A DNA stretch of 64,000 nt from Heterobilharzia americana (GCA_944470555.2 OX104130.1:1-64000), one strand, 5' to 3'; positions 46,458-56,720 are shown, counted from the stretch's first letter. Made by a program: numbers and translations. The notes: generated by a model not told the origin, from the letters alone.

Positions 46458-47009
46458 ATGAGTAAAACATTAGCTGTAGGAAATGTGAACGTGAACTGTG
46501 AAATATGTGAAGTATATTTGCAAAAAATTGATCATCCTATTTAGGATATACCAGTCCATTCAAATCAGCTAGTTAGCCAGATTCCATTAGTACGAAAAAT
46601 TCGTCTCCTCTGTGAGCTGTATTTGTCCGGGTACACGACGGTCGATGCACTTAGCACCGAAATGAAATGATGATTTCCCGGCAATTAGATCACTTTGTGT
46701 GTTACTAGCCAAATCTAACTTCAGACCAGCCTGGGAGATTCGTAAGTTCTCATGCTATTCAGTAGCATATTTTGATGCTTTTAAGTATTAGCCTGGTGAA
46801 GAGTATTTTCGAAAATAACTTAAGTGTGCATGTATGTGTGTGGATTAACCGCCATCTAGGAGCCTTATTCAACTCTGCACCGAAGCGATTTCCAGCGTAT
46901 ATACTCACAATGAAATACTTAAATCCAGAACTGATATTACTAATCTGCATTGACTTACTATTGGCATCATTATGATAAGAGAGACTAAACAGTGTTGATT
47001 TAAATTATA
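46458..47009. other. No recognisable feature
   Basis: Overlapping ORFs on both strands near 46760-46975 have no motif. Confidence 0.4.
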
Positions 47010-47255
47010 GATAGTGGTTCGTAGTGGAAACCAGTTTGACGCACGTTTCCTCCTATTTGGGACTCGTCACCTGAATGTACCTGCTTCCCAGTGAATGATA
47101 CTCTTTCCACCGAGACTTAAAACTCTTACTCATTGTTTTAAACGCCAGAGTTCTTTATCCACTAGGACACTGAGGAAATGATAGCCACCTCTTGTGCAAC
47201 GGTGTCAGGGGATTTTGTCTCCAGTTGGACTCGAGCCCAGTACCCATCGTATCAG
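47010..47255 (-). repeat. Family A copy, minus, with well-preserved ribozyme
   Basis: Ribozyme at 47027-47075, then spacer CCCAGTGAATGATAC, decayed B-box complement and A-box complement (TTTATCCACTAGGACACTGAGG). A second partial B-box region follows (GGACTCGAGCCCAGTACCCATCG, 47227-47249), as if a second copy's head were fused on. Confidence 0.75.
47027..47075 (-). ncRNA. Family A hammerhead ribozyme, one core change
   Basis: Minus strand: CATTCAG, GTGACGA (core CTGACGA with C3 changed to G), GTCCCAAATAGGAG (TCC/GGA stem II), intact GAAAC, GTGCGTC with the GTC triplet, AAACTGG. All other core positions are intact. C3 pairs with G8 in the active fold, so this change alone is expected to abolish cleavage. 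Confidence 0.75.
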
Positions 47256-47514
47256 TTTATTCAATTTATTTTTCATCGTTATCTTCCAGTGAAGAAGTGA
47301 ATCCAGGGCTGATGACAACACCAAGAACTCAAAAATGAATGCTTCTTTGGTTTTTGTTGTTGTTGCTGCTGCTTAAGCTTATGCTGTCGGCAAACTAGGA
47401 AAAAGAAATCCGATGTGATTCCAGTAGATGATAATAGGAAATACGTGAAACTATAATAACGCCAACTGGGATACGTGGACTGGATAAGAATAGTGACTGT
47501 TCTCCCTCAGAATC

Positions 47515-47785
47515 ATATATTTCAATCAGCTGCGAAAATCAGAGGGTAAAGACCGGTCTGTGACTGTAAGACAACATTATTAGACAATACAGAAACCACT
47601 TATATACAGAAAATAAAGCCATTGGGTCCCAAGTTGGATACTTATTTTGATTAGCAGGCTGAAGGACAGAATTGTTAAATAAGGTTTTCTCATCCACACA
47701 CTAACACCAAACCAAGGCTATAATCCCAAACTTCTTCTTTGGAAGCTGATGACCATGAGAGCTGATTTCTATTTAGGCTGTGTAC
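47515..47785 (-). repeat. Dispersed repeat R1, copy 3 (inverted)
   Basis: The minus strand carries the same blocks as 505-780: AAATCAGCT, AAAACCTTATTTAAC, CTGTCCTTCAGCCTG, AAGTATCCAACTTGGGACC, GGCTTTATTTTCTGTATATA and CACAGACCGGTCTTTACC. This confirms that the repeat spans about 270 bp. Confidence 0.65.
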
Positions 47786-48899
47786 TATTTGAATATTAGA
47801 CACCTGAAGACCAGAAGTGAGAAGAATATGTGTGCCCACACTGCACATGCACGCACATATACCTATGTGTATATCTACAGTAGAGAACCATAGATGGAGG
47901 GGTAATCGGCAGAAAAGAGAGATAGAAACTTTCTTTCGCCTAATTTAACGTTATCATTATCACAAGTAACTTTAGCTAAATGAAAATAGCGACAAAAGGC
48001 GCTGATAAATACAATAACGTAGGAAGAAAGAAGATTTATTTACTGCTTACACAGTTCACTTTATAAAAATAAACCAGCTTTATCTCTTTTGAAAAACTCA
48101 CGTTGAAATTTTCTCTCATGAATATTTCACGCGTGATCTCCGTCTCATATGATTTTTAAATATTCAGAGTTTTCAATTATGTCGGAGTTAATGACAGTTA
48201 TTTTAAACGAAGAGTATTGATCGCGAAGAAATTCTTATCAGGTTCTTCAGCTGTTTATAAAGTCAAGTTGCACAGGGTGTGAGACAAATCCATTGTCGAA
48301 ATCGAATATGGCTTAGGCAGCTTGTCAGTGTTATGAGGACTTGAATACACATGCCAATACTGTGATGTGATGCCGAAAGCAAAACGAACAATAGATAAGG
48401 AAGACGGGAGTAACCATTATTTTACTGAGAGGTTCACGAAGGAATAACCACTGGCTATGTTTCTTCTGAATGTAGACTTCAAGTTTGACTAGTCTTATTG
48501 CTCCACTCTCAGCTTTTTTGAGCAGGTGTTGAAAACGCAAACGCGGTAATGTTTTTGGAACTTCTATGTGATCCCTTTTGTCTATCAAATAGGCTGAGAT
48601 AGAACGTACTTCTTACCAGTGTCACTTTATTTTTTCTAAAACCAAACCCCCAAGTGTTCTCGAATCCCGACACACCCGTCTAATCGTAGGCCAGTCTCCG
48701 TAACTTGTTTCACTGAGGAGTTCGGATAAAATAGGGCATCGTTTAATGTTTTTACAATTCACGTCTGAATAAGTTATTTCTGCAAGGTATTAAAGAGCCT
48801 AACACCGAAATTTCTAGATAATGTCGTTAATTTCACCGAGAAATACTTCTCTAAATTCCTCTATCTTTACGCCTTAACTAAGTGAGATTGTTTACCTTG
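47786..48899. other. No recognisable feature
   Basis: An 85-codon minus ORF (48331-48588) has no motif. No repeat recognised. Confidence 0.4.
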
Positions 48900-49195
48900 A
48901 AATCTCAATATATAATCATAAGTTCACATTTATGTAAATCTGAGTTACATTTTTGTTTTTCTTTCCCTACAGGACTCTGACTAAAAGTTAGCAAAAAACA
49001 ATCCCAGAACAATAATAATTTGAGCGAACAATCGTTTTCAATAACTTCTTCAGGCTCTACAGTTATATATCCGTGAGAATAAATGAAATACAATAGCCGA
49101 AATAAGGCATGACGTACAATTTTACTGTATTGAGACAGTCAGTGTTATGGATGAATGGAGATCAAATCGAATGGAATGGAATGGAATGGTGGAAT
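48900..49195 (-). mobile_element. PLE 3' end, inverted copy (left arm)
   Basis: The minus strand reads from GGAATGG through GTATTTCATTTATTCTCACGG, GAGCCTGAAGAAGTTATTG and GTTCGCTCAAATTATTATTG, then GGGATTGTTTTTTGC and CAGAGTCCTGTAGGG. I associate these with schistosome PLE 3' ends. Positions 49005-49195 are an inverted duplicate of 49991-50171, identical apart from two extra GGAAT units. The arm continues past 49005 into sequence the right arm lacks. Confidence 0.7.
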
Positions 49196-49204
49196 GGTAA
49201 TCAG

Positions 49205-49990
49205 TTTAATGCGTTAGGATAGGTTACCAATGATGGCCGTTTCAATGTGCATTTAGGAGTTCAACTGCTCCTGTGGAGCTGGTTGCATAGGCCATACTCA
49301 AAGGGCTCTATCCACGCACGCTCGTGAACATGTACCAGCTTGGTTAGGGAAAGGAATGATAAAGAGCATTAACAGTGCAGTCCTCTCATATCTAGTAGAT
49401 ACCGCACATCAGATTAAGGTAGGTCAGGCCTTTTCTGTGATATATCGTATCCCTTTCAATCTCCCTAATGGTGCACGACTACGCATCTTATCCATAGCCA
49501 GAGCCATGGGTACTGATGCAAGAAAACCAGATCTATGTGTTCAGAAGAAATACGTACATCCACTTTGTTCACCTTGACCCACAAAAGGGTCGACGCGTTC
49601 TTTATGAACTTTCCTATTACAAATTGCACATTTTAACCCCCCATCCCTTTCTGCTATATTATCATTACTTTGATGAACACTCATTTTTTTATGTTATTAG
49701 TTTTACACCCTTCTTTATTCATGCCACAACCTGTAGTCATTTTCAGCTGTGACGTAATATTTACCATTGGCTATTCTCTATTTCGTCATAGTATTCACAC
49801 GATTTTCACCGCACCTGAATATAACTCATCGCTACATAATTATTATTTGAAACTTAGCAAACAAACACACACATTTATGTCAAGTAAATGTATATAAATG
49901 AATCATCATTTGTAGATTTTGTCTCCTCATTTCGTAACTGTACTGTCAATATTGATTTCATTGCGCAACTAACACACTAGACTGATAACA
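49205..49990 (+). pseudogene. PLE GIY-YIG endonuclease and 3' UTR
   Basis: From 49218 the plus strand reads DRLPMMAVSMCI, stop, EFNCSCGAGCIGHTQRALS, HAREHVPAWLGK, NSAVLSYLVDTAHQ, VIYRIPFNLPNGARLRIL, LCVQKKYV (to 49577). This is the PLE endonuclease: CIY (GIY-equivalent) with its Tyr turned into a TAG stop at 49254-49256, CIG for YIG, then the Arg/His/Glu helix and the conserved late segment. The rest, to 49990, is 3' UTR running into the right inverted arm. The RT is absent. Confidence 0.8.
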
Positions 49991-50171
49991 GTTCCACCAT
50001 TCCATTCGATTTGATCTCCATTCATCCATAACACTGACTGTCTCAATACAGTAAAATTGTACGTCATGCCTTATTTCGGCTATTGTATTTCATTTATTCT
50101 CACGGATATATAACTGTAGAGCCTGAAGAAGTTATTGAAAACGATTGTTCGCTCAAATTATTATTGTTCTG
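49991..50171 (+). mobile_element. PLE 3' end (right arm of inverted repeat)
   Basis: Plus-strand match to the PLE 3' end of 48900-49195, ending at GTTCTG (50171). Together with the left arm it brackets the endonuclease segment in a 1.17 kb inverted-repeat structure. Confidence 0.7.
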
Positions 50172-50649
50172 AATAATCTATGGGGATGTTTAAAAACAAT
50201 TTAGCAAAGAAAATCTCTCCGACGAATTATTTCCAAAAGCTGTCCACTACAAGTTCATGGAACATGGTCAACAAAGTCACAAGGTGACTATGCCCAGGAG
50301 GTCAACTCAAGGTCATCATACAGTTGCCAATAGAATTACAATAAATTAAGAAATAAATAAAATGGTTCAGGGAGATCGTGATCAATGTAAACAAAGACAC
50401 TGAACATACGTCGTTTGAACACAAAGATCAGGCTTGTACCACTCAATTGCCGAGGCTTCTGTTATGGTCAGGTGACGAATAGTGTTGAGGGATGCATCTG
50501 AATAAAACATACTTTGTGGAGTTTATATAACCAGTATTACAAGAGTAGGTGAACTGATAAACACACGAGGTGGTTCAAAGCGGAAGTTTGTCCTTTGAAC
50601 ACCGTCGAGTCACTTGCTGACTGGACTAAACAATCTGAAGTTGGGTGGA

Positions 50650-50890
50650 GGTTAAGGTTTTCTTCATAGGTTTACAACAGTCTGTTCTTGAGTATGTTAC
50701 CAAACATATCTCCCTTGAATCCAATATTCATAAAAAGTGTCTTCCTCGGAACACTTAGGGTGCCCTCTTGGAAATGCTTAGGTTTCACGTTAATCCCAGA
50801 GATTCTTGAGGGATAACTTATCTCGATGAAGATTTTTCGAAGTACGTCAAGCTCTTCATTTACTACATCTTCCAAACAAATTCTTCTAAT
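50650..50890 (-). pseudogene. PLE reverse transcriptase thumb fragment
   Basis: A minus 67-codon ORF: ELDVLRKIFIEISYPSRI (residues 8-25), KPKHFQEGTLSVPRKTLFMN (31-50), IGFKGDMFGNILKNRL (51-66). It fits the PLE pattern of a Y-P-x-x-F/I helix, V-P-K-K-T-L-F and F-K-G-D-x-x-x-x-I-L-x-x-R-L. It is oriented opposite to the endonuclease at 49205-49577 but the same way as the inverted 3' end at 48900-49195, so the EN plus UTR block looks inverted within, or inserted into, a minus-strand PLE. Confidence 0.75.
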
Positions 50891-51391
50891 TCATGTGCAT
50901 AGTAAACGAATTACATTTGTATTCTTTCCCAGTGGAATCCAACTTTGAAAAAGAGTAGACTGACCATTCCAGGTTTTTTTCCCGTAAATTGTGTGTGGGC
51001 GGGAATCAAGATAATGATCGTGCAAACGTTGGAGCCTACTTCCTGTGTACACATAGATCAAGCCGGAGTTTGAGTGTCACCGGTGTTGCTGTTGACCACA
51101 ACTTAAGGAACTGTACTCCTTCCGGTTTACATCATTGAAAAGAGAATCTAGACGCAGTCTTGCGACCTGAATTGACTACATGTTTGAGTATTGAACTGTT
51201 CGGAGATTTACATTCACTCTCTGATAGTTATGCGAGGGAATGCTTATGGACTTGTCTTCAAAGTGAACGCGTTGTTCTACTTATGCAACTAACTTAAGAG
51301 ACGCAAGCAAATACTTCACCATATATTGATGAGTGTGACAGCTAGTGATTTCACGTCACTGATAAGACCAAAATCATCAGTCTGTCCGTTG

Positions 51392-51765
51392 TGACTCTAT
51401 GACCTGATGGATAATACAGTGGTATTTAAATTAATCGGTCTTGGCTTCGAGTATTAGTGGGAACAACGTCATTTCACTGGAAGGCAGGTATATGCATCCA
51501 GCTGACTACTGAGTCCCAAATACGTCAAAACGCTTGTGTCTCATATCCCATTGCTAGCCACTATTCATCATTAATATACTGTTGCGGACGAAACTGGCGG
51601 GTTACCGTAACACATCCAAGAATTGCCTGCCGACTGCAGATGATGGCTAGAAATCCCAGCGAAAAGCTGGGTAAAAGGAATTTTTATGTATTTATTTAAG
51701 TTTAATCCCCTGATGATGCCTATAGAGTAAGTGAGATGGTTGAAGGCAATTTTTAGTAAACCCTG
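51392..51765 (+). repeat. Long family A variant with extended 3' region
   Basis: Head (ATGACCTGATGGATAATAC), B box (GGCTTCGAGTATT), ribozyme 51495-51550: CATCCAG, CTGACTACTGA, GTCCCAAATACGTC, AAAAC, GCTTGTGTC. Beyond the common end (CATTGCTAGCCACTA) it continues with ACTGGCGGGTTACCGTAACACATCC (51592-51616) and CTGATGATGCCTATAGAGTA up to about 51765. The copy at 53800-54225 shares this extension. Confidence 0.75.
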
Positions 51766-51870
51766 TCCTACATTGACTTCTTAATTGCAGACACTCGTCA
51801 GTAATCTCTATCTGCAGCCTCGAAAGAACTGATGTCTTATATGAGAGACTCGACTCCACATCGCCCGATC
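51766..51870 (-). repeat. Family C copy, minus, partial
   Basis: On the minus strand: AGTCGAGTCTCTCATA (B-box side), ACATCAGTTCTTTCGAGGCTGCAGATAG linker, ATTA, intact CTGACGA, GTGTCTGCAATTAA, GAAGTC, GGAC and AGGGTTTACT. Core box 1 is intact; box 2 reads GAAGT. Confidence 0.6.
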
Positions 51871-51897
51871 CTTTCATTACATAGGTTACTGATAGGC

Positions 51898-52444
51898 CAA
51901 AGAACAAGTGGGTAGAAAAAGATTGATATCAAAGTAGACAAAGTTGTGTGAGAGAATGAACAGTTTGAAGATAGGGGTTCGTACAAATATTCAAGCCTTA
52001 GAAGACGTCAAGGAGTAAATACATCTGTGCCACTGTCACCGATTTTCAGTTATTTCACCAATAGCCTTCAACCACTGATTCCTTTTGTCTCACGGAAGCC
52101 AGTCAGGCAGTCTTAATCGCTCCACACGGCTCAGACCAAAAGTAAGAGACTTCATTGGTTGGTGACAGGTTTAGTTTGATCTGGCCACCTTAAACTCTCT
52201 TCTAACCGTATCCAACTTCCCACACCATGATGGCACCTCAAGAAAGATGGCGGCGGATCAACATGTGCAACACATGTCCAAGCTATCTCATTCGATTAAG
52301 GTTCACAATTTCATCAACCGACTTGCTTGTCTTGTCTAGTAGTCTTCGCCTGACCTCAACATTGTTCACACGGTGTTTCCATCAAACGCGTGGAATGGAA
52401 CGAAGATATGTGGGACCCCAACCCTTTAACTGGTTCATATCTTC
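51898..52444. repeat. Right arm of 547 bp perfect inverted repeat
   Basis: Exact reverse complement of 45666-46212 as far as I could compare by eye. The arms are separated by 5.7 kb. Confidence 0.95.
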
Positions 52445-52545
52445 ATCTCCTAATGGTCATGTCTGGGAGCCATATAATAGAATAGAGCGCAGTGCAGTTG
52501 CTGCTATGAATTTTCGCTTTCACACTTATTCAGAATTGATTTTGT
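51898..52545 (-). mobile_element. RTE-type LINE 3' fragment, minus (right arm of perfect inverted repeat)
   Basis: Minus strand from about 52545: ALRSILLYGSQT, GDEDMNQLKGWGPTYLRSIPRV, then the same sequence as the left fragment down to 51898. There the similarity stops inside the 3' UTR and unrelated DNA begins. Outside the shared 547 bp, its 5' side (52445-52545) is still RTE but differs from the left copy. The plus ORF at 52227-52556 is an antisense shadow. Confidence 0.8.
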
Positions 52546-52867
52546 GTGCATTATGAGCTGACTGAATGCTAACCATTGTTCTGTGCGTATTGACATTGAA
52601 AATATGGAAATTCTGACAAAGCACTATTTTTATTTTGTTTTGTTAAACCCTTGTCTGTGTTCACCTTAGAAGAAAATACTTTACCTTTGGAATAATAGGG
52701 ATATCTATTCACCACATGGAAATGAATTTCCTACATTTTTGTGTGTATTAGTTTTATTTTGTGATTAATATTGCTCAACAATTTATGTTTCCTCCACAGG
52801 ATGTTGAATAGCTGCTGTAGGAAGGCAAAAACGTTTGTTGGGATTATCATTCGGATGCTGGGTGATT

Positions 52868-52985
52868 GTTGAAGGGCGAATGAAGATTTGTGCCACGGCA
52901 CGATTCGAACTAGCAACCTCTAGGTTACCGTCCCGGTTCTCTACATCACAAGCAGCATTACCCACTGCCAATACAAGCCTGCGAA
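52868..52985 (-). repeat. Family D SINE-like copy
   Basis: The minus strand carries GTAGAGAACCGGGACGGTAACC, GGTTGCTAGTTCGAATCGTGCC (T-arm with B box GTTCGAATC) and CAAATCTTCATTCGCCCTTCAACAATC as body. tRNA-like, but the acceptor arm is not conserved. Confidence 0.65.
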
Positions 52986-53799
52986 ACCATGGCTATCTCA
53001 AATAGTCAGGCCGATTATGACAGTTATGATAATGTTACTAGTTGATGGCCTTATGGCTAAGCGATGGATTACCAAAAACCGTTTTCGCAACATATTTCAA
53101 ATCTTCCATATAGTATAGTATAGACTACAAAAGGGGTAAAAACGTGGTAGTGTTGATAAACAGTCAGCGGACTACGCAATATTTAGTAGACACGTTAACT
53201 GAGCATAAAATGAAGAAGTTCCTTTTAAAGTTGCAATTATTCGGAAACTACCAATTGCATAATTGAAACGAAAAGCATAACTAGGGGAGTTTCCTTGAAC
53301 AATTGATCTATTCGAACAGTTACTTTAAGGTCGGCTGTCGAATTCGCTCAAACATTTCAGGCATCCTTTCCGTTTTCAACTTCTAAAAGCATCAGAGACC
53401 TTGACTAACCATGAACTGAAGCCTATCTAACCTTCATGTTTGTGGGTACAAAAAGGGTACATTACAGCCTGTCTGTCTCTCTCAGTGCCTTTGTTTTAAC
53501 TTATTCTGGTCTTGGTTTCTTTCAGTCCGTCTAAGGCTTTTTCTTGACTTGTCCTTTTGTTAGAATAATCTTTTTATCCTGTAAATCGTCATTATCAGTA
53601 TAATTGTCTATAGAAAGTATTTTCATTTTATGCTCAATTAAACTGTCTAACTAATACTACATAATCCCTTGATTGTTTGTTAGCTCTACCATGCTTTCAC
53701 CCCTTTGTAATCCTGTGAACGATTGAAGAAAATCTTGCGTAAACTTTTTTGATTGCCTATAACCAGACTATGCCCGTTCTGTGTAAATGATTATCTTGA
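52986..53799. other. No recognisable feature
   Basis: Short ORFs only; no repeat family seen. Confidence 0.4.
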
Positions 53800-54225
53800 C
53801 TCGGTGGCCTAGTGGGTAACTATCTGGCATTTGAAGCGATCGGCCCCGGATTTCAGTATTAGTGGGAAGAACCACTTCACTAGGAGGCAGGTGCGTGCAT
53901 CCAGATGACTGCTGAATCCCAAGGAGGTCAAAACACTTGTATCCTGGATTTGACTGGTACCCACTATTCATCACTAACACATTAATGTAGACGAAATTGG
54001 CGGGTTACCGTAACACATCCACGAATCGGCTTTCGACTAAAGATAATGGCTCATCAGAGGAGAATGTGTGTCCCACTGATCTGACTAGACAGTTCCTTTT
54101 GATGACTGCTCAAGTGAAAACTGGGTAAACAGACATTTTTTCCATTTACTGACATTTAGTTCGCAATCGTGTTTTTGATGATGCCTATAAATTATGTTAG
54201 ATGGTTGAAAGCAATCTGTAATCAA
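53800..54225 (+). repeat. Long family A variant, second copy
   Basis: A box TCGGTGGCCTAGTGGGTAAC (53801-53820), B-box relic (CGGATTTCAGTATT), ribozyme 53898-53950: CATCCAG, ATGACTGCTGA, ATCCCAAGGAGGTC, AAAAC, TTGTATC, CTGGAT. The extension is shared with 51392-51765: GGCGGGTTACCGTAACACATCC (53999-54020), then after a longer insert GATGATGCCTATAAATTATG and GATGGTTGAAAGCAAT to about 54225. Confidence 0.75.
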
Positions 54226-54386
54226 GATGTGAATTTTACCTCCTAACCTATTTTTGCATACTAAAGCTAAAATGTTGAGAAAATCGATAATTCCTGATGG
54301 AAAGCTTGACTGATTGAAGGTGTAAATATGGTCCATAGCACAGAAAAAACATGAACGATAGACGACGTAATAATAATGGTAATAGC

Positions 54387-54431
<45 letters not shown>
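54387..54431. repeat. (AAT)n microsatellite
   Basis: Fifteen consecutive AAT units. Confidence 0.95.
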
Positions 54432-54434
<3 letters not shown>

Positions 54435-55771
54435 ACAGTAACATACAGTGAACAGCTGTCGTCGGTTGTGTGGTTTGAAGTAGAGAATGAATAGAAAAGT
54501 GTTTCTCAGTCTTTTGTTAATCCATCATTTAACCAGACATACTACTTAAAACCTATTTTATGGTAGTAATGTATTGCTGGTCAACCCGATAGGTTTTTAT
54601 TAACTGTTTATCAAAATCCATGTGATTTATGGTCAAAAAACAACCCCATCTTAGGCAAAATCAATCATCGTGTATATTGTCCAGATTCCTACAATATGCT
54701 ACAGTTTACTGTAGTTGTGGTATTCATTTGTACTTTTTACATGTAACTCAGACCCCCTACAGTGCAAGGGTTGAGAAGTATTGGTCTTTGTCCTCTTATG
54801 TGCATTGGTAAGGAGCGAAGGAAGACGGAAGGCTGCCGGTCAAAGATTGTAAATACATCCGGTCTTGCATTCACTTCAGTGGATGACTTATACGATTGGT
54901 TGGTACGTAAACAAGTTAAGCGGTATCAGATGGTTCAAAAAGTAGAAAGTCGTAATCAGGTGAAACTTTCAAGGTTATGTATTTCAAATTTGTTGGTTCA
55001 AACACGTACAGTGACGCTATAGTCTGTCTTAATAAGCACTGAAACAACCAATCACGTTTCCTAGTTTCTGCTAGGAAGTCAACCATCGCATAAAACTGAT
55101 ACATCTGATTGATCATAGCAGTAGCTATCTTATCTGGGTGGTTTCTAAAGTTATTCCAAATTTTACTCATCAAATCCTATCGGCGTTTGTGGCGTTATAA
55201 CGGAAACAAATGTCAACATTACGGACACCAGGTGATGGCTTTTGTGACCAGTATTAGCTGTGTAACGAACAATTGTTGTTGGTACGTTTCCATCTAGTCT
55301 GTAGGTATTAAGGGTGATAGTGCGGAACAACCCACTGGTGTCAAGTTATCTTCCAGTCTGAAGGAGGTGATGAATGAATAAACGCATGTGTAGGTTTGCT
55401 AGTGTTGGTGGTGGTCCATTCTGCCAACATGAAAGTCGGCAGTTAGTCTTAAGTGTTTCAGGATTAGTTGGATGATGTATTTTAGTACCACTAGGAACCA
55501 AGTACCTTCTGCCGTGACATTTTTCAGTCATTTTAGTTATACTTTGCAAAACGGCAGGTTGTAAGTATACTACTGAAAAGGATGAATAAGTAGAAACCCC
55601 TCATGCCTGTCTGCATATCCCCTTAGTTGGGTCAGAGTGATCTAAACACGGAAAAGCAGTTTCGCTCGTTTTTCAACCAGCTCATCTGCAGTGTGTGGGG
55701 ACAAATTCAGCTCACACAGAGACAGAGGAGAAAGAAAGGTAAATTACTCAGGCCACTTGACTCTATGTATC
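54432..55771. other. No supported gene; unassigned ORF at 54916-55173 (minus)
   Basis: The 85-codon minus ORF reads NNFRNHPDKIATAMINQMYQ, FLAETRKRDW and YVFEPTNLKYITLKVSPDY. Its composition looks protein-like, but I do not recognise a family. Part of 55665-55735 resembles DNA beside the family E copies (AGCTCATCTGCAGTGTG and ACAAATTCAGCTCACACAG). Confidence 0.35.
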
Positions 55772-55900
55772 TAATCGGTTTCCAATGGAAAACCCTGTTG
55801 ACACCACAGTTGGTTGAGCAGTTGAAAAACTGTTCAGCTGTGAGAAATGTACACATGGGGCGTGGAATTTGTGGATCATTTGTAAATTTCTCATCCCACT
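55772..55900 (-). repeat. Single arm of foldback family E, inverted
   Basis: The minus strand matches the left arm of the element at 11350: CATTTCTCACAGCTGAACAG, TTTTTCAACTGCTCAACCAACTG, GTGTCAACAGGG, CCATTGGAAACC. No partner arm nearby. Confidence 0.6.
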
Positions 55901-56599
55901 GGGAGGTTGAAAATATTTCGCAGTGAGGCATGAAATCTTACAATACACTTGGAAGACATATTTTAAAGATTACAACCCCCTGAAAGACAGCAGTTTGATA
56001 TAACATGATAACACTAAGTCGGAGTTGCAAAGAGGATGGGAAGGGCTATTTGAAGGAAATGTGGTTTTGAGCACATGTAGCAGAGTATTCTTCGACGAAC
56101 AAAAGTGTCTGGTATCCAGCCGATGCTGGTCACCCCTTCCCTACACTATCCAACAAGGTATTTCACTGCCTCACCCAGTTCATTGGTTGCTTTCATGGCT
56201 TCCTACAAAGGCGATGTGTAGGTGAATCAGACTGAGATGGACCATTGATGGGTTACTACCGCCTTCATAGGATATATACCACACAAGTTGAGAGTATTAT
56301 GATTTTGTTTGCTGAGTAACTATGGGGAAACAGTTTGTCGTGCATGATCACATCACAGAAATTACACCGTTTTTGGGATCATTGGCTTGCTGTATTTCTT
56401 AGTCTAGCAGATTTCTAGTGAATGAAGGTGTGTGTGTCTGTCAGGATCAAGAAACATAATCGATATCTCTTCTGAATTATTTGGTTGATTCATGGTTAGT
56501 TCCCACTTTTTCTATCCCCAGTACTAACCGAATGCTATCCATCAATTTGTGATGTGGTTAGCAGGCCGGGAGACTCAGCAACATGGTGGACTTTGCGTG

Positions 56600-56720
56600 G
56601 TGCTTTATAGAGTTGGATGCCGTCAGCAGGATGCCCTGCTCCAGCTACTTCCCTTTTTTGCCAGAACTCATCAGAGACTTGTTCTTGCAACCTCGAGGGG
56701 ACTGATGTCCACTCCTCAGT
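56600..56720 (-). repeat. Family C copy, minus, partial
   Basis: On the minus strand: GGACATCAGTCCCCTCGAGGTTGCAAGAAC linker, AGTCT, intact CTGATGA (near 56665), GTTCTGGCAAAAAAGG, GAAGT for GAAAC, AGCTGGAGCAGGGCATCC. The cleavage triplet appears to have become AGC. Confidence 0.55.

Noticed and set aside
45666..52444. The 547 bp inverted repeat as terminal inverted repeats of a 6.8 kb DNA transposon
   Set aside because: The arms are internal RTE sequence, RTE similarity extends beyond them, and the interior holds unrelated elements and no transposase.
45590..52556. A conserved gene pair: near-identical ORFs at 45590-45883 (minus) and 52227-52556 (plus)
   Set aside because: Both are antisense to the RTE fragments. 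Their identity comes from the 547 bp inverted repeat, not from protein conservation.
54085..54444. 119-codon ORF with a Tyr tract
   Set aside because: The Tyr run is the translated (AAT)n microsatellite.
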